Assembly (NCBI GenBank): GCA_963724945.1
Contig: CAVRWL010000003.1
Span: 2,170,001 to 2,234,000 of the forward strand
Direction of reading: 5' to 3'
From: Hyphomicrobium_A sp963724945
GTDB taxonomy: Bacteria; Pseudomonadota; Alphaproteobacteria; Rhizobiales; Hyphomicrobiaceae
DNA: 64,000 bases
Position numbers and translations under genes: made by a program. Below the pieces are notes generated by a model that did not search any database, had not been told where the DNA came from, and saw only the letters and a list, made by a program, of their open reading frames with translations. Shown here in pieces: positions 34,179-42,903 of this stretch (positions are counted from its first letter, which is position 1; every line of letters begins with the position of its first letter).

Positions 34179-34412
34179 TTAGCGCCGCAGGATCGCGGCC
34201 GCGAGCCACATCGGCTCGTCCCCCTCGCGCCCTTGGCCGGGCAGCAGCGTCTCCTGGCGGGCGACGCTCGCACACCCGCTCGGACCGCACATCGGGCCCG
34301 AGCTGTAGGTCACGGCGTTGAGGGCCGAGACGCTCATGGTGGTGATGAAGTAGGCGATGGTATAGAGGCAGGTGACGACCCCCAGCGTGCGCGTTACGAG
34401 ATCAAAAGACAT
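34179..34412 (-). CDS. Small single-pass membrane protein, unknown
   Basis: 77 residues from the ATG at 34412, with AGGGGG eight bases upstream. One membrane segment (VTRTLGVVTCLYTIAYFITTMSVSAL, about residues 6-30) is followed by YSSGPMCGPSGC, a Cys-rich short segment. Not recognised. The frame upstream to 34520 is unlikely to be coding. A CtrA-type box lies 122 bases upstream of the start. Confidence 0.5.
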   Translation of the reverse strand: MSFDLVTRTLGVVTCLYTIAYFITTMSVSALNAVTYSSGPMCGPSGCASVARQETLLPGQGREGDEPMWLAAAILRR

Positions 34413-34533
34413 TGCGCGACCCCCTGTTACTACGGCCCGTATTGCAAAGTCGGCCGCTGGTGCCCGCCAAGTACGCCAAGGGGCGTGAGGGGCAACCGAC
34501 GGCCAACGCGCTTTCACCATATGGAAAGATCGC

Positions 34534-34548
34534 TTAATGCCGCGTTAA
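34534..34548. promoter_or_regulatory. CtrA-type box TTAA-N7-TTAA
   Basis: TTAA at 34534-34537 and TTAA at 34545-34548, seven bases between. It lies in the 360-base region between the small membrane gene (minus, start 34412) and the antiporter (plus, start 34772), so either could be the target. A motif match only. Confidence 0.4.
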
Positions 34549-34771
34549 GGTTAGGGAGAGGTGAACGGACATGAGCTGGCGCACGCGCCAAGAGCGGGCA
34601 CGGGCGGGTTAAGCTTAGTTATCGCTCAACAACGAAAAGCCCTTCGCCTCAACGAGGGCGCGCGGGATGGAGGGAGCACAGAGGAAGCAATGATGGGCCT
34701 CAGGGCTCAGGGTGCAGCGGTTGCCGGGACCGATTGCGCCCCACTGTCGAGCGCGAGCGAGAGGAGAAGCG

Positions 34772-36598
34772 ATGCCTGGCGTCACGTTGCAAGAGACAGC
34801 GGTGCTGTTGGCCGCGCTCGCAATTGCTGCCCCCCTCGCGCGCTGGCTCGGCATCGGCAGCGCGCTCGGCTATCTCATCGCCGGCATGCTGCTCGGGCCC
34901 GCCACCATCGGGCTGGTGTTCACCGGCTACAAGGCCAAGGAGATCCTCGATTTCGCCGAGTTCGGCATCGTGCTTCTCTTGTTCGTCATCGGGCTCGAGC
35001 TGCGGCCCAAACGCTTGTGGGCCATGCGCAACGCCGTGTTCGGGCTCGGCAGCGCGCAAGTCGGGGCGACGGGCATCGTGCTCGCCGTTGCGGCGCTGCT
35101 GCTGGGCTTTCCCTGGCAGACCGCCATCTTCATCGGTTTCGCGTTGGCGCTGTCATCCACCGCGTTCGCGCTACAGGTCATGGAGGAGACCGGCGACCTC
35201 ACTGCCCGCCACGGACGGCTCGGCTTTGCGGTGCTCCTGTTCCAAGACCTTTCCGCCATTCCGCTCATCGCGCTGGCGCCGTTGTTCGCCGTCACGGGGA
35301 CCGGCGCCGAGCAGACCGCCCGCATGGACCTCCTGGCGGGCCTGAAGGGGCTTGGCATCATCGCGGCGGTGATCGTCGGGGGCTATTACCTGCTCGACCA
35401 CTTCGTGCGGCTCGTCGCTTTGGCGCGCGTGAAGGAGGCAATGACGGCGACCGCGCTTCTGACCGTCGTCGGTTTCGCCATCCTCATGCAGCAAGCCGGC
35501 GTGCCGACCTCGCTTGGCGCGTTCATCGCCGGGGCGCTGCTCGCCGAATCCTCCTACCGCCACCAGCTCGAAGCCGACATCCAACCCTTTGAAGGGCTGC
35601 TGCTCGGTCTCTTCTTCACCGCGATCGGCATGACGATCGACTTGGGGATGCTCATCGATCAGCCGGGCCGCATCCTCGCGCTTGTCGCCGGGCTCGTCGC
35701 CATCAAGGCGGTCGTGCTCTACGCGCTCGGGCGCTGGGAGGGGCTTGAGCCCGGCCCGGCGCGCCGGCTGGGGCTGGCGCTTGCGCAGGGCGGCGAGTTC
35801 GCCTTCGTGCTCTTCACGGTCGGCTATTCGGCCGGCGTGCTGTCGTGGGGAACCACCGAGCTGTTGACCATCGTCGTCACGCTATCGATGGCGACAACTC
35901 CCATCCTCCTCAAAGTCGAGGAGCTGGTGTCGCGGCGCCGAAAGGGCGCGCCCAACTACGACACGCCGCCCGACAACGACGGCCACGTCATCATCGCCGG
36001 TTTCGGCCGCGTCGGTCAGATCGTCGCCCGCATCCTGACGGCCAAGCACATTCCCTTCACGGCGCTCGACATCGATGCCGAGCAGGTGGAGTTCGTGCGT
36101 CGCTTCGGCAGCCAGGCATTCTACGGTGATGCGAGCCGGCCCGAGATCCTCGACGCGGCCGACGCGCACGCCGCGCGCGCCTTCGTGCTGGCGATCGACG
36201 ACGTCGAGGCCTCGGTGCGCACCGCCGAGATTGTCAGAACCCGCTATCCCGATCTGCCGGTCTACGCGCGCGCCCGCAACCGTGCCCACGCGCACCGCCT
36301 GCTCGACGTCGGCGTCGCGCACCTGCAGCGGGCGACGTTCCTCTCCGCCATCGACATCACCAAGCAGCTCTTGAAGGGTCTCGGCGTGCCCGAGCGCGAG
36401 GCGGAGCGCATCACGCACACCTTCAGGTCGCACGACGAGCGGCGCCTGATTGAGGACTACCAGCACGCGAGCGACATGGAGAGGCTGCGCGAGCGCGCCC
36501 GCAGCGACGTCAAGACGCTCGAGAAGCTGTTCGAGGAGGATGCTGCCGAGGAGGCGCGCCTGCGGGAGGCGGCAGGAGCAGAGGAGGGGTCGCGGTGA
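34772..36598 (+). CDS. Monovalent cation:proton antiporter-2 (KefB/KefC-type)
   Basis: Inner-membrane K+/H+ or Na+/H+ antiporter of the CPA2 family. 608 residues from ATG 34772, chosen for the GAGGAG just upstream. About 12-13 membrane segments form the antiporter domain (LGIGSALGYLIAGMLLGP, FGIVLLLFVIGLELRPKRLW, FQDLSAIPLIAL, GALLAESSYRHQLEADIQPF, FFTAIGMTIDLG, LALAQGGEFAFVLF). From about residue 400 a TrkA-N/RCK NAD-binding domain follows, with HVIIAGFGRVGQIVARIL. A charged coiled-coil tail ends the protein. No KefF/KefG partner is present. The stop overlaps the next start by 4 bases. Confidence 0.93.
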   Translation: MPGVTLQETAVLLAALAIAAPLARWLGIGSALGYLIAGMLLGPATIGLVFTGYKAKEILDFAEFGIVLLLFVIGLELRPKRLWAMRNAVFGLGSAQVGATGIVLAVAALLLGFPWQTAIFIGFALALSSTAFALQVMEETGDLTARHGRLGFAVLLFQDLSAIPLIALAPLFAVTGTGAEQTARMDLLAGLKGLGIIAAVIVGGYYLLDHFVRLVALARVKEAMTATALLTVVGFAILMQQAGVPTSLGAFIAGALLAESSYRHQLEADIQPFEGLLLGLFFTAIGMTIDLGMLIDQPGRILALVAGLVAIKAVVLYALGRWEGLEPGPARRLGLALAQGGEFAFVLFTVGYSAGVLSWGTTELLTIVVTLSMATTPILLKVEELVSRRRKGAPNYDTPPDNDGHVIIAGFGRVGQIVARILTAKHIPFTALDIDAEQVEFVRRFGSQAFYGDASRPEILDAADAHAARAFVLAIDDVEASVRTAEIVRTRYPDLPVYARARNRAHAHRLLDVGVAHLQRATFLSAIDITKQLLKGLGVPEREAERITHTFRSHDERRLIEDYQHASDMERLRERARSDVKTLEKLFEEDAAEEARLREAAGAEEGSR

Positions 36599-37494
36599 AA
36601 CCCATCATCTGCGTCGGGCACGCGGCGCTCGACTTCGTCTACCGCATCGACGCCTTTCCGCCGGCCCCCACCAAGGTGCGCTCGCTGGAGCACATCGAGA
36701 GCGGCGGCGGCATGGCGGCGAACGCGGCGGCAGCGATCGCGCGCCTGGGCGGTGCGGTCGAGCTGTGGAGCCGGACCGGTGCCGATTCGGCGGGCGAGCG
36801 AATCCGCGCTTTCCTTAAGGCCGATGGCGTCGACGTGAGCTTCGTCAAGGTGCACGAGGGCGCGCGCTCCTCCACCTCCGCCGTCATCGTCGACAAGAAG
36901 GGCGACCGGCTCATCGTCGGCGAGCGCGACCACGCCATGTCGATGGACCCAAGCTGGCTGCCGCTCTACCGCATCGGCGACGCGGCCGCCGTGCTGAGCG
37001 ACCTGCGCTGGGTGGAGGGCACGCGCGCGGCTTTCGCCGCCGCCCGCATCCAGGGCGTGCCGACGATCCTTGACGCCGACCTTGGCGGTGGCGGTGACTT
37101 GCACGAGTCCTTGTGCCTTGCCGACTACGCGATCTTCTCCGGACCGGCGCTCGAGGCGTTCGCGCCCGCGGGCGAGGACACGAACCGCCTCGCTCAAGCC
37201 CTGGCGCTCGGCGTCAGCCATGCCGGCGTGACGCGCGGCGCGAAGGGCTATTTCTGGGCGGGCAACGGCGGCGAATTGGGACATCAGCCGGCATTTGCCA
37301 CGGAGATCGTCGACACCACCGGAGCGGGCGACGCCTTCCACGGCGCCTTTGTCTGGGCGCTCGCGCAAGGCGGCTCGGCGTCGGACTGCGCGCGTATCGC
37401 CGCAGCCGTGTCAGCCTTGAAGTGCCGGCGGCTCGGCGCCCGCTCCGGGCTACCGACGCTCGATGAGCTCAATGCCTTCCTGTCACGGCAATAG
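36595..37494 (+). CDS. PfkB-family sugar kinase
   Basis: Phosphorylates a sugar or nucleoside with ATP; substrate not assignable. 299 residues, GTG start overlapping the antiporter stop by 4 bases (GTGA), so the pair is translationally coupled. PfkB signatures: ESGGGMAANAAAAIARLGG near residues 37-55, and the anion-hole/catalytic Asp in EIVDTTGAGDAFHGAFVWAL near 240. The DTTGAGD Asp is the expected base. The link with a cation antiporter is unusual and gives no clear pathway; tkt follows after 133 bases. Confidence 0.9.
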   Translation: MKPIICVGHAALDFVYRIDAFPPAPTKVRSLEHIESGGGMAANAAAAIARLGGAVELWSRTGADSAGERIRAFLKADGVDVSFVKVHEGARSSTSAVIVDKKGDRLIVGERDHAMSMDPSWLPLYRIGDAAAVLSDLRWVEGTRAAFAAARIQGVPTILDADLGGGGDLHESLCLADYAIFSGPALEAFAPAGEDTNRLAQALALGVSHAGVTRGAKGYFWAGNGGELGHQPAFATEIVDTTGAGDAFHGAFVWALAQGGSASDCARIAAAVSALKCRRLGARSGLPTLDELNAFLSRQ

Positions 37495-37627
37495 CGGAAC
37501 TGCGAGCAAAAAAGCGCGTTGGGGGCGATGTCCGCTGCGGGCGTAGACGCGAGCCATCTGCACCGTTAAACCGTGCCTGTCGCAAACCGGCGGCGCTAAG
37601 ACGCCGCCCGAACGCTAAGGATGCTCC

Positions 37628-39640
37628 ATGAACGAGGCGCGCGAGAGAGCCACAGTGGCGGAGCCTGTCGCGCATGCCGACATGGCGAACGCCATCCGGG
37701 CCCTCGCCATGGACGCCGTCGAGGCGGCGAAGTCGGGCCATCCGGGCATGCCGATGGGCATGGCGGACGTGGCGACCGTGCTTTTCTCTCAGTTCCTGCG
37801 CTTCGACGCCGCCGATCCTGCGTGGCCCAACCGCGACCGCTTCGTCTTGTCGGCCGGGCACGGCTCGATGCTGCTCTATGCGCTCCTCTATCTCACCGGC
37901 TATCCGGGAATGGACATCGGCGAGATAAAGCGCTTCCGCCAGCTCGGCTCCAAGACAGCGGGTCACCCCGAGTACGGGCACGCGCCGGGCATCGAGACAA
38001 CGACGGGTCCCTTGGGGCAGGGCCTCGGCAACGCGGTCGGCATGGCGCTCGCCGAGCGCATGCTGAACGCCCGTCTCGGCAGCGACGTCATCGATCATCA
38101 TACTTATGTCATCGCCGGCGACGGCTGCCTGATGGAGGGTATCTCCGAGGAGGCGATCTCGCTCGCGGGGCACTTAGGGCTCGGTAAGCTCATCGTGCTG
38201 TTCGACGATAATTCCATCTCGATCGACGGGCCGACGAGCCTTGCGGTCTCCGACGATGAGCCGATGCGCTTCAAGGCGAGCGGCTGGAACACGATCGCGA
38301 TCGATGGCCAAGACCGCAACGCGATCGCGCAGGCGCTCGCCAAGGCGCGCGCCGATTCCTCCAAGCCGTGGCTGATCGCCTGCAAGACGACGATCGGCTA
38401 CGGCGCACCGACCAAGGCCGGCACGGCCTCAGCCCACGGCGAAGCCTTGGGCGAGGAGGAGATCAAGGGCGCGCGCGAGAAGCTGCACTGGCCCTATCCG
38501 CCGTTCGAGGTGCCCGAGCCCATCCTTGCCGCATGGCGCGCTGTCGGTCAGCGCGGCGCCAAGGAGCGCGCGTCCTGGACGGCGCGGCTCGCGGGCAATC
38601 CCGCCGCGGCATCTGCGCTCAGCGCGCCGACGGGCGCAGCGCGGCTTCCCGCCGTCGCAGCGGCCATCGCCGAGGCGAAGCCGGCCTTCGCGGCCGATGA
38701 GAAAAAGCGGGCCACGCGCGTGTGGTCGCAGATGACGTTGGAGCGCGTCGTGCCTGTGCTGCCGGAGCTGATCGGCGGCTCGGCCGACCTGACCGGCTCC
38801 AACGGCACGCGCACGAAGCTGCACAAGGACATCGCCAAGGGCAATTTTAGCGGCAACTACGTCCACTACGGCGTGCGCGAGCATGCCATGGCCGCCGCCA
38901 TGAGCGGGATCGCGCTCAACGGCGGGCTCATCCCCTATGGCGGCACCTTTCTCGTCTTCTCCGACTATTGCCGCCCGTCCATCCGCCTCGCGGCGCTGAT
39001 GCGCCAGCGCGTGATCTACGTGATGACGCACGATTCGATCGGGCTCGGCGAGGATGGGCCCACGCATCAGCCCATCGAGCAGCTCGCGGCCTTGCGGGCG
39101 ATCCCGCATCTCTTGGTCTTCCGTCCTGCCGATGGGGTGGAGACGGCCGAGTGCTGGGAGATCGCGCTTGCACGCGACAAGAACCCATCGCTCCTCGCGC
39201 TGTCGCGTCAGGCTGTGCCCAACGTGCGCAAAGCGCCGACGGCCGATAACCTAAGTGCCAAGGGCGCCTACGTGCTGACCGAGCCCGAGGGCGGGCGCGA
39301 CGTGACGTTGATCGCCACCGGCTCGGAAGTAGGGATCGCCATCGACGCCGCGCGCACGCTCGCGGGATCGGGCGTGCGTACGGCGATCGTCTCGATGCCG
39401 TCCATGGAGCTGTTCCGCGCGCAAAGCGAGGCCTACCGCGGCGAGGTGCTCGGGAGCGCGCCGCGCGTGGCGATCGAGGCCGGCATCGCGCAATGCTGGT
39501 ACGAGTGGCTCGGAGACGACGGCCGCTTCGTCGGGCTTTCCGACTTCGGCGCCTCGGCCCCGGCGCCGCAACTCTACGAGCACTTCGGCCTCACAGCGGA
39601 CAAGGTCGTCGCGACCGTCCGCGCGCTGCTCGCAAGATAG
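37628..39640 (+). CDS. tkt: Transketolase
   Basis: Thiamine diphosphate enzyme that transfers two-carbon units in the pentose phosphate or Calvin cycle. 670 residues. N-terminal ThDP domain: AKSGHPGMPMGMADVATVLF, GPLGQGLGNAVGMALAER, VIAGDGCLMEGISEEAISLAGH with the metal-binding GDG..N pattern (DDNSISIDGP). The Pyr domain has RIGLEED-like VMTHDSIGLGEDGPTHQPIEQLAALR. The C-terminal domain ends with GASAPAPQLYEHFGLTADKV. Seven bases separate it from pgk, so they are co-transcribed. No RuBisCO gene is present in the window. Confidence 0.97.
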   Translation: MNEARERATVAEPVAHADMANAIRALAMDAVEAAKSGHPGMPMGMADVATVLFSQFLRFDAADPAWPNRDRFVLSAGHGSMLLYALLYLTGYPGMDIGEIKRFRQLGSKTAGHPEYGHAPGIETTTGPLGQGLGNAVGMALAERMLNARLGSDVIDHHTYVIAGDGCLMEGISEEAISLAGHLGLGKLIVLFDDNSISIDGPTSLAVSDDEPMRFKASGWNTIAIDGQDRNAIAQALAKARADSSKPWLIACKTTIGYGAPTKAGTASAHGEALGEEEIKGAREKLHWPYPPFEVPEPILAAWRAVGQRGAKERASWTARLAGNPAAASALSAPTGAARLPAVAAAIAEAKPAFAADEKKRATRVWSQMTLERVVPVLPELIGGSADLTGSNGTRTKLHKDIAKGNFSGNYVHYGVREHAMAAAMSGIALNGGLIPYGGTFLVFSDYCRPSIRLAALMRQRVIYVMTHDSIGLGEDGPTHQPIEQLAALRAIPHLLVFRPADGVETAECWEIALARDKNPSLLALSRQAVPNVRKAPTADNLSAKGAYVLTEPEGGRDVTLIATGSEVGIAIDAARTLAGSGVRTAIVSMPSMELFRAQSEAYRGEVLGSAPRVAIEAGIAQCWYEWLGDDGRFVGLSDFGASAPAPQLYEHFGLTADKVVATVRALLAR

Positions 39641-39647
39641 GCCGCGC

Positions 39648-40856
39648 ATGGACCTCGACAAGCTCAAGTCGATCGCCGACGTTGACGTCGCCAACAAACG
39701 CGTGCTCGTGCGCGGTGATCTCAACGTGCCGGTGAAGGATGGCGTCGTCACGGACGCAACGCGGCTCGAGCGGCTTCTTCCGGGTCTTCAGGATCTCGCC
39801 AAGCGCGGAGCGCGCATCGTCCTCATCTCGCACTTCGGCCGGCCCAAGGGCGCCACGGACCCCGCGTTGAGCCTGCGGCCGGTGGCGGCCAAGCTCGGCG
39901 AGCTCATGGGCCGGTCCATTGAATTCGTGCCCGCGTGCACCGGGCCCGTGGCGGAAAGCGCCGCCGACGCGCTCGGGCCCGGCGAGATCGCAGTGCTCGA
40001 GAACCTGCGCTTCGATGCGGGCGAGGAGAAGAACGACAAGGCCTTTGCCGCCAAGCTTGCGCGCTGCGGCGATCTCTACGTCGACGACGCCTTCTCAGCC
40101 GCGCACCGCGCGCACGCCTCGACGGAAGGGCTGACGCACCTGTTGCCGAGCTACGCCGGCCCGCTGATGCTGGAGGAGATCGGTGCGCTGCAGAGCGTGC
40201 TCGACCAGCCGCGGCGCCCCGTAGCGGCGGTCATCGGCGGCGCCAAGGTGTCGACCAAGATCCCGATCCTGAAGCACCTGTTGGGCAAGGTCGACAAGCT
40301 CATCATTGGCGGCGGCATGGCGAACACGTTCCTCTTGTCGCACGGCGTCGACATCGGCAAGTCGCTGGCCGAGCCCGATCTCGTCGGCGAGGCGCGCGAT
40401 GTCATGGCGGCGGCCAAGCACCGCGGCTGCGCGGTCGTCCTGCCCGAGGACGCGGTGATCGCACGCGAGTTCCGCTCGGGCGTCACGCACGCGGTCGTGC
40501 CGACGCTCGCCGTTCCGAGCGACGCCATGATCCTCGACGTCGGTCCGAAATCCATCGCGCACATGAGCGACGTTCTCGCCGAGTGCCGCACGCTTCTGTG
40601 GAACGGCCCGCTCGGTGCCTTCGAGATCCCACCCTTCTGCGAGGGCACGTTCGCGCTGGCACGCGAGGCCGCCCGCCTCGCGCGGGCAGGCCTGCTGGTG
40701 ACGGTCGCCGGCGGCGGCGACACGGTTGCGGCCCTCAATGCCGCGGGCGTGACGCAGGATTTTTCGTACGTCTCGACGGCGGGCGGGGCGTTCCTGGAAT
40801 GGCTCGAAGGCCGCGAGCTGCCGGGCGTGGCCGCGCTGGTGCGGGCGCAAATCTGA
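39648..40856 (+). CDS. pgk: Phosphoglycerate kinase
   Basis: Transfers phosphate between 1,3-bisphosphoglycerate and ADP. 402 residues. Substrate-binding VLVRGDLNVPVKDGVV, ISHFGRPKG and LEDLRFD-like LENLRFDAGEEKNDKAFA. Hinge DDAFSAAHRAHAST. C-terminal nucleotide domain with IGGAKVSTKIPILKHLLGKVDKLIIGGGMANTFL, LWNGPLGAFE and TVAGGGDTVAALN. Its position 7 bases after tkt and 22 bases before ccdA indicates one operon. A gap gene is not adjacent. Confidence 0.97.
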   Translation: MDLDKLKSIADVDVANKRVLVRGDLNVPVKDGVVTDATRLERLLPGLQDLAKRGARIVLISHFGRPKGATDPALSLRPVAAKLGELMGRSIEFVPACTGPVAESAADALGPGEIAVLENLRFDAGEEKNDKAFAAKLARCGDLYVDDAFSAAHRAHASTEGLTHLLPSYAGPLMLEEIGALQSVLDQPRRPVAAVIGGAKVSTKIPILKHLLGKVDKLIIGGGMANTFLLSHGVDIGKSLAEPDLVGEARDVMAAAKHRGCAVVLPEDAVIAREFRSGVTHAVVPTLAVPSDAMILDVGPKSIAHMSDVLAECRTLLWNGPLGAFEIPPFCEGTFALAREAARLARAGLLVTVAGGGDTVAALNAAGVTQDFSYVSTAGGAFLEWLEGRELPGVAALVRAQI

Positions 40857-40878
40857 GACACAGGAAAAGTAGCGCGTC

Positions 40879-41676
40879 ATGTTCGCAGATCTGCAAATCT
40901 ACGTCGGCGTGTGGCTCGCGGGGCTCGTGAGCTTCCTCAGCCCGTGCGTGCTCCCGCTCGTTCCGCCCTATCTCGGCTACCTCGGCGGCACGACGATCGA
41001 GGAGTTCACCGCCGAGGAGGGCTTGCCGCGCCACGTATGGAGCCGCGTCGTCATCGCCTCGCTCCTCTTCGTGCTCGGCTTTACCACTGTGTTCGTCTGT
41101 CTCGGTGCCGGAGCCTCCTACTTCGGGCAGCTGATCCAGAGCTACCGGCGCGAGCTGGAGATCGTGTCGGGCCTCATCATCATCGTGTTCGGCCTGCACT
41201 TTCTCGGTCTCTTCCGCATCGCGCTCTTATACCGCGAGGCGCGCTACCACCACGCGCATCATCATGGCGTCAGCTACGTCGGCGCCTACATCATCGGGCT
41301 CGCCTTTGCCTTCGGCTGGACGCCGTGCATCGGCCCGGTGCTGGCGACGGTCTTGGCACTCGCTGCCAACGAGGCGAGCCTCGTTACGGGCGTCAAGCTG
41401 CTGTTCGTCTACTCGCTCGGGCTCGGCATCCCCTTCATCTTGGCGGCGCTCGCCGTGCGCCCGTTCATCGCCTTCATGCAGCGCTTCCGCCGCCACCTCG
41501 ACAAGGTGGAGAAGGTGATGGGCTTGATCCTCGTCCTCACCGGCATCCTGTTCCTCTCGGGCTCCATCAACTGGTTCGGCAGCTGGATGCTCGACACCTT
41601 TCCGGGGCTGAGCCAGATCGAAAGCTTGGTCACGCCGAAAGACTTGGGCACGACGATCATGCAGCACAGCCGCTAG
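40879..41676 (+). CDS. ccdA: CcdA-type cytochrome c biogenesis / thiol-disulfide membrane protein
   Basis: Carries reducing equivalents across the inner membrane for cytochrome c maturation. 265 residues with six membrane helices. The two conserved Cys are in VSFLSPCVLPLVPPYLGYLGG and FGWTPCIGPVLATVLAL, the DsbD-beta/CcdA arrangement. A His-rich loop (ARYHHAHHHG) lies between helices 3 and 4; it is not usually diagnostic but could bind metal. It sits in the tkt-pgk-thiD run. Confidence 0.92.
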   Translation: MFADLQIYVGVWLAGLVSFLSPCVLPLVPPYLGYLGGTTIEEFTAEEGLPRHVWSRVVIASLLFVLGFTTVFVCLGAGASYFGQLIQSYRRELEIVSGLIIIVFGLHFLGLFRIALLYREARYHHAHHHGVSYVGAYIIGLAFAFGWTPCIGPVLATVLALAANEASLVTGVKLLFVYSLGLGIPFILAALAVRPFIAFMQRFRRHLDKVEKVMGLILVLTGILFLSGSINWFGSWMLDTFPGLSQIESLVTPKDLGTTIMQHSR

Positions 41677-41714
41677 TTGCACCCATGACGACGCTCCCAT
41701 GACGAGATGAGCCC

Positions 41715-42554
41715 ATGACCGAGGCCGCTCCCCAGCCAACGCCGACCGCGCTCACGATTGCCGGGTCGGATCCGTCGGGTGGGGCCGGCATACAGGCCGA
41801 CCTCAAGACCTTCACCGTGCTCGGCGTCTACGGCGCCGCCGTCGTAACGGCGCTCACCGCCCAGAGCACGATCGGCGTCGCCGGCATTCTCGCCGTGCCA
41901 GCGAGCTTCGTCACGCTGCAGATCGCCACGCTCGCCGCCGACATGCGTTTCGGCGCGGTGAAGACCGGCATGCTCAATGACGGCGCCACGGTGCACGCGG
42001 TCGCCGAGGCGGTGACGCGCCATGATCTGCACCCGCTCATCGTCGACCCCGTCATGGTGGCGACGAGCGGCGATCTGCTCTTAGAGGAGCCCGCCATCGC
42101 GGCGCTACGCGATGAGCTCGTTGCGTTAGCCGATCTCTTGACGCCCAACCTCGCCGAGGCCGCCCGCCTTCTCGACCAGCCGGTGGCGCAGAGCGCGGAC
42201 GAGATGACGGCGCAGGCGCGCGCCCTCTTGGGTCTCGGCTGCAAGGCCGTCGTGCTCAAGGGCGGGCACGGTGCAGGCGCCGAGGCGGTCGACATCTTCA
42301 TGGAAAAGGGCGGCGAGACCCTGCGGCTCGCGCTGCCGCGCATCGCCACGCACAACACGCACGGCACCGGCTGCGCATTCTCCGCCGCCGTCACGGCGTA
42401 TCTGGCGCTGGGCGAGCCTTTGAGCGCCGCCGTGGCCGCGGCCAAACGCTTCGTCCATGCGGCGCTGGAAGCTGGAGCAGCCCGCGGGATCGGCAAGGGC
42501 TCCGGGCCCATCGATCATCTGCATTTTTTGCGGAAGGCGCCGCGGCGCAGCTAA
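41715..42554 (+). CDS. thiD: Hydroxymethylpyrimidine/phosphomethylpyrimidine kinase
   Basis: Phosphorylates HMP and HMP-phosphate in thiamine synthesis. 279 residues. Ribokinase-like fold with AGSDPSGGAGIQADLKTF at the N-terminus, AQSTIGVAG, VKTGMLND, VDPVMVATSGDLLL, TPNLAEAARLL, VLKGGHGAGAEAVD and the catalytic HNTHGTGCAFSAAVTAYLALG. Last gene of the tkt run; a terminator follows at 42757. Linking a ThDP cofactor gene to transketolase is sensible. Confidence 0.95.
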   Translation: MTEAAPQPTPTALTIAGSDPSGGAGIQADLKTFTVLGVYGAAVVTALTAQSTIGVAGILAVPASFVTLQIATLAADMRFGAVKTGMLNDGATVHAVAEAVTRHDLHPLIVDPVMVATSGDLLLEEPAIAALRDELVALADLLTPNLAEAARLLDQPVAQSADEMTAQARALLGLGCKAVVLKGGHGAGAEAVDIFMEKGGETLRLALPRIATHNTHGTGCAFSAAVTAYLALGEPLSAAVAAAKRFVHAALEAGAARGIGKGSGPIDHLHFLRKAPRRS

Positions 42555-42756
42555 AGGCCGGAAAAGCGGAGGTTTCCGGGTGTGGCCTCAATGCATCGAC
42601 AGCTGGCGAAAGCACCTTGCCCTACTTGAAGCTGTAACCGCCTTCTGCAACAAAATTGAGCAACGCGATGCCATACCGGTTTCTTTTGGCATCGTTTCCG
42701 AGCTCCGGGGGGAGCGTCGGGCGTGCGATTAGGGGCGCCGCCCGATTTGGCTGAAG

Positions 42757-42789
42757 AACCGGTCCGGACCTTCCGGGCCGGTTTCTTTT
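42757..42789 (+). terminator. Rho-independent terminator of the tkt-pgk-ccdA-thiD run
   Basis: AACCGGTCCGG (42757-42767) pairs with CCGGGCCGGTT (42773-42783) with one G-U pair and a five-base loop, followed by TCTTTTTG. An upstream GATGCCA/TGGCATC inverted repeat at 42667-42693 has no T-run. Confidence 0.8.
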
Positions 42790-42903
42790 TGTAGCGCAGC
42801 CTTCGACCTTCACGCGTTCTTTCATCTCTCGGCTGCAGGACAAGCTCGGCTGCAGGAAAGATTGGGCGCGGCCGCAAGCGCAGGCCACGCGCGGAGGCGA
42901 CAA

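Noticed and set aside
42667..42693. GATGCCA/TGGCATC inverted repeat after thiD
   Set aside because: Loop of 13 bases and no T-run; the better terminator follows at 42757.
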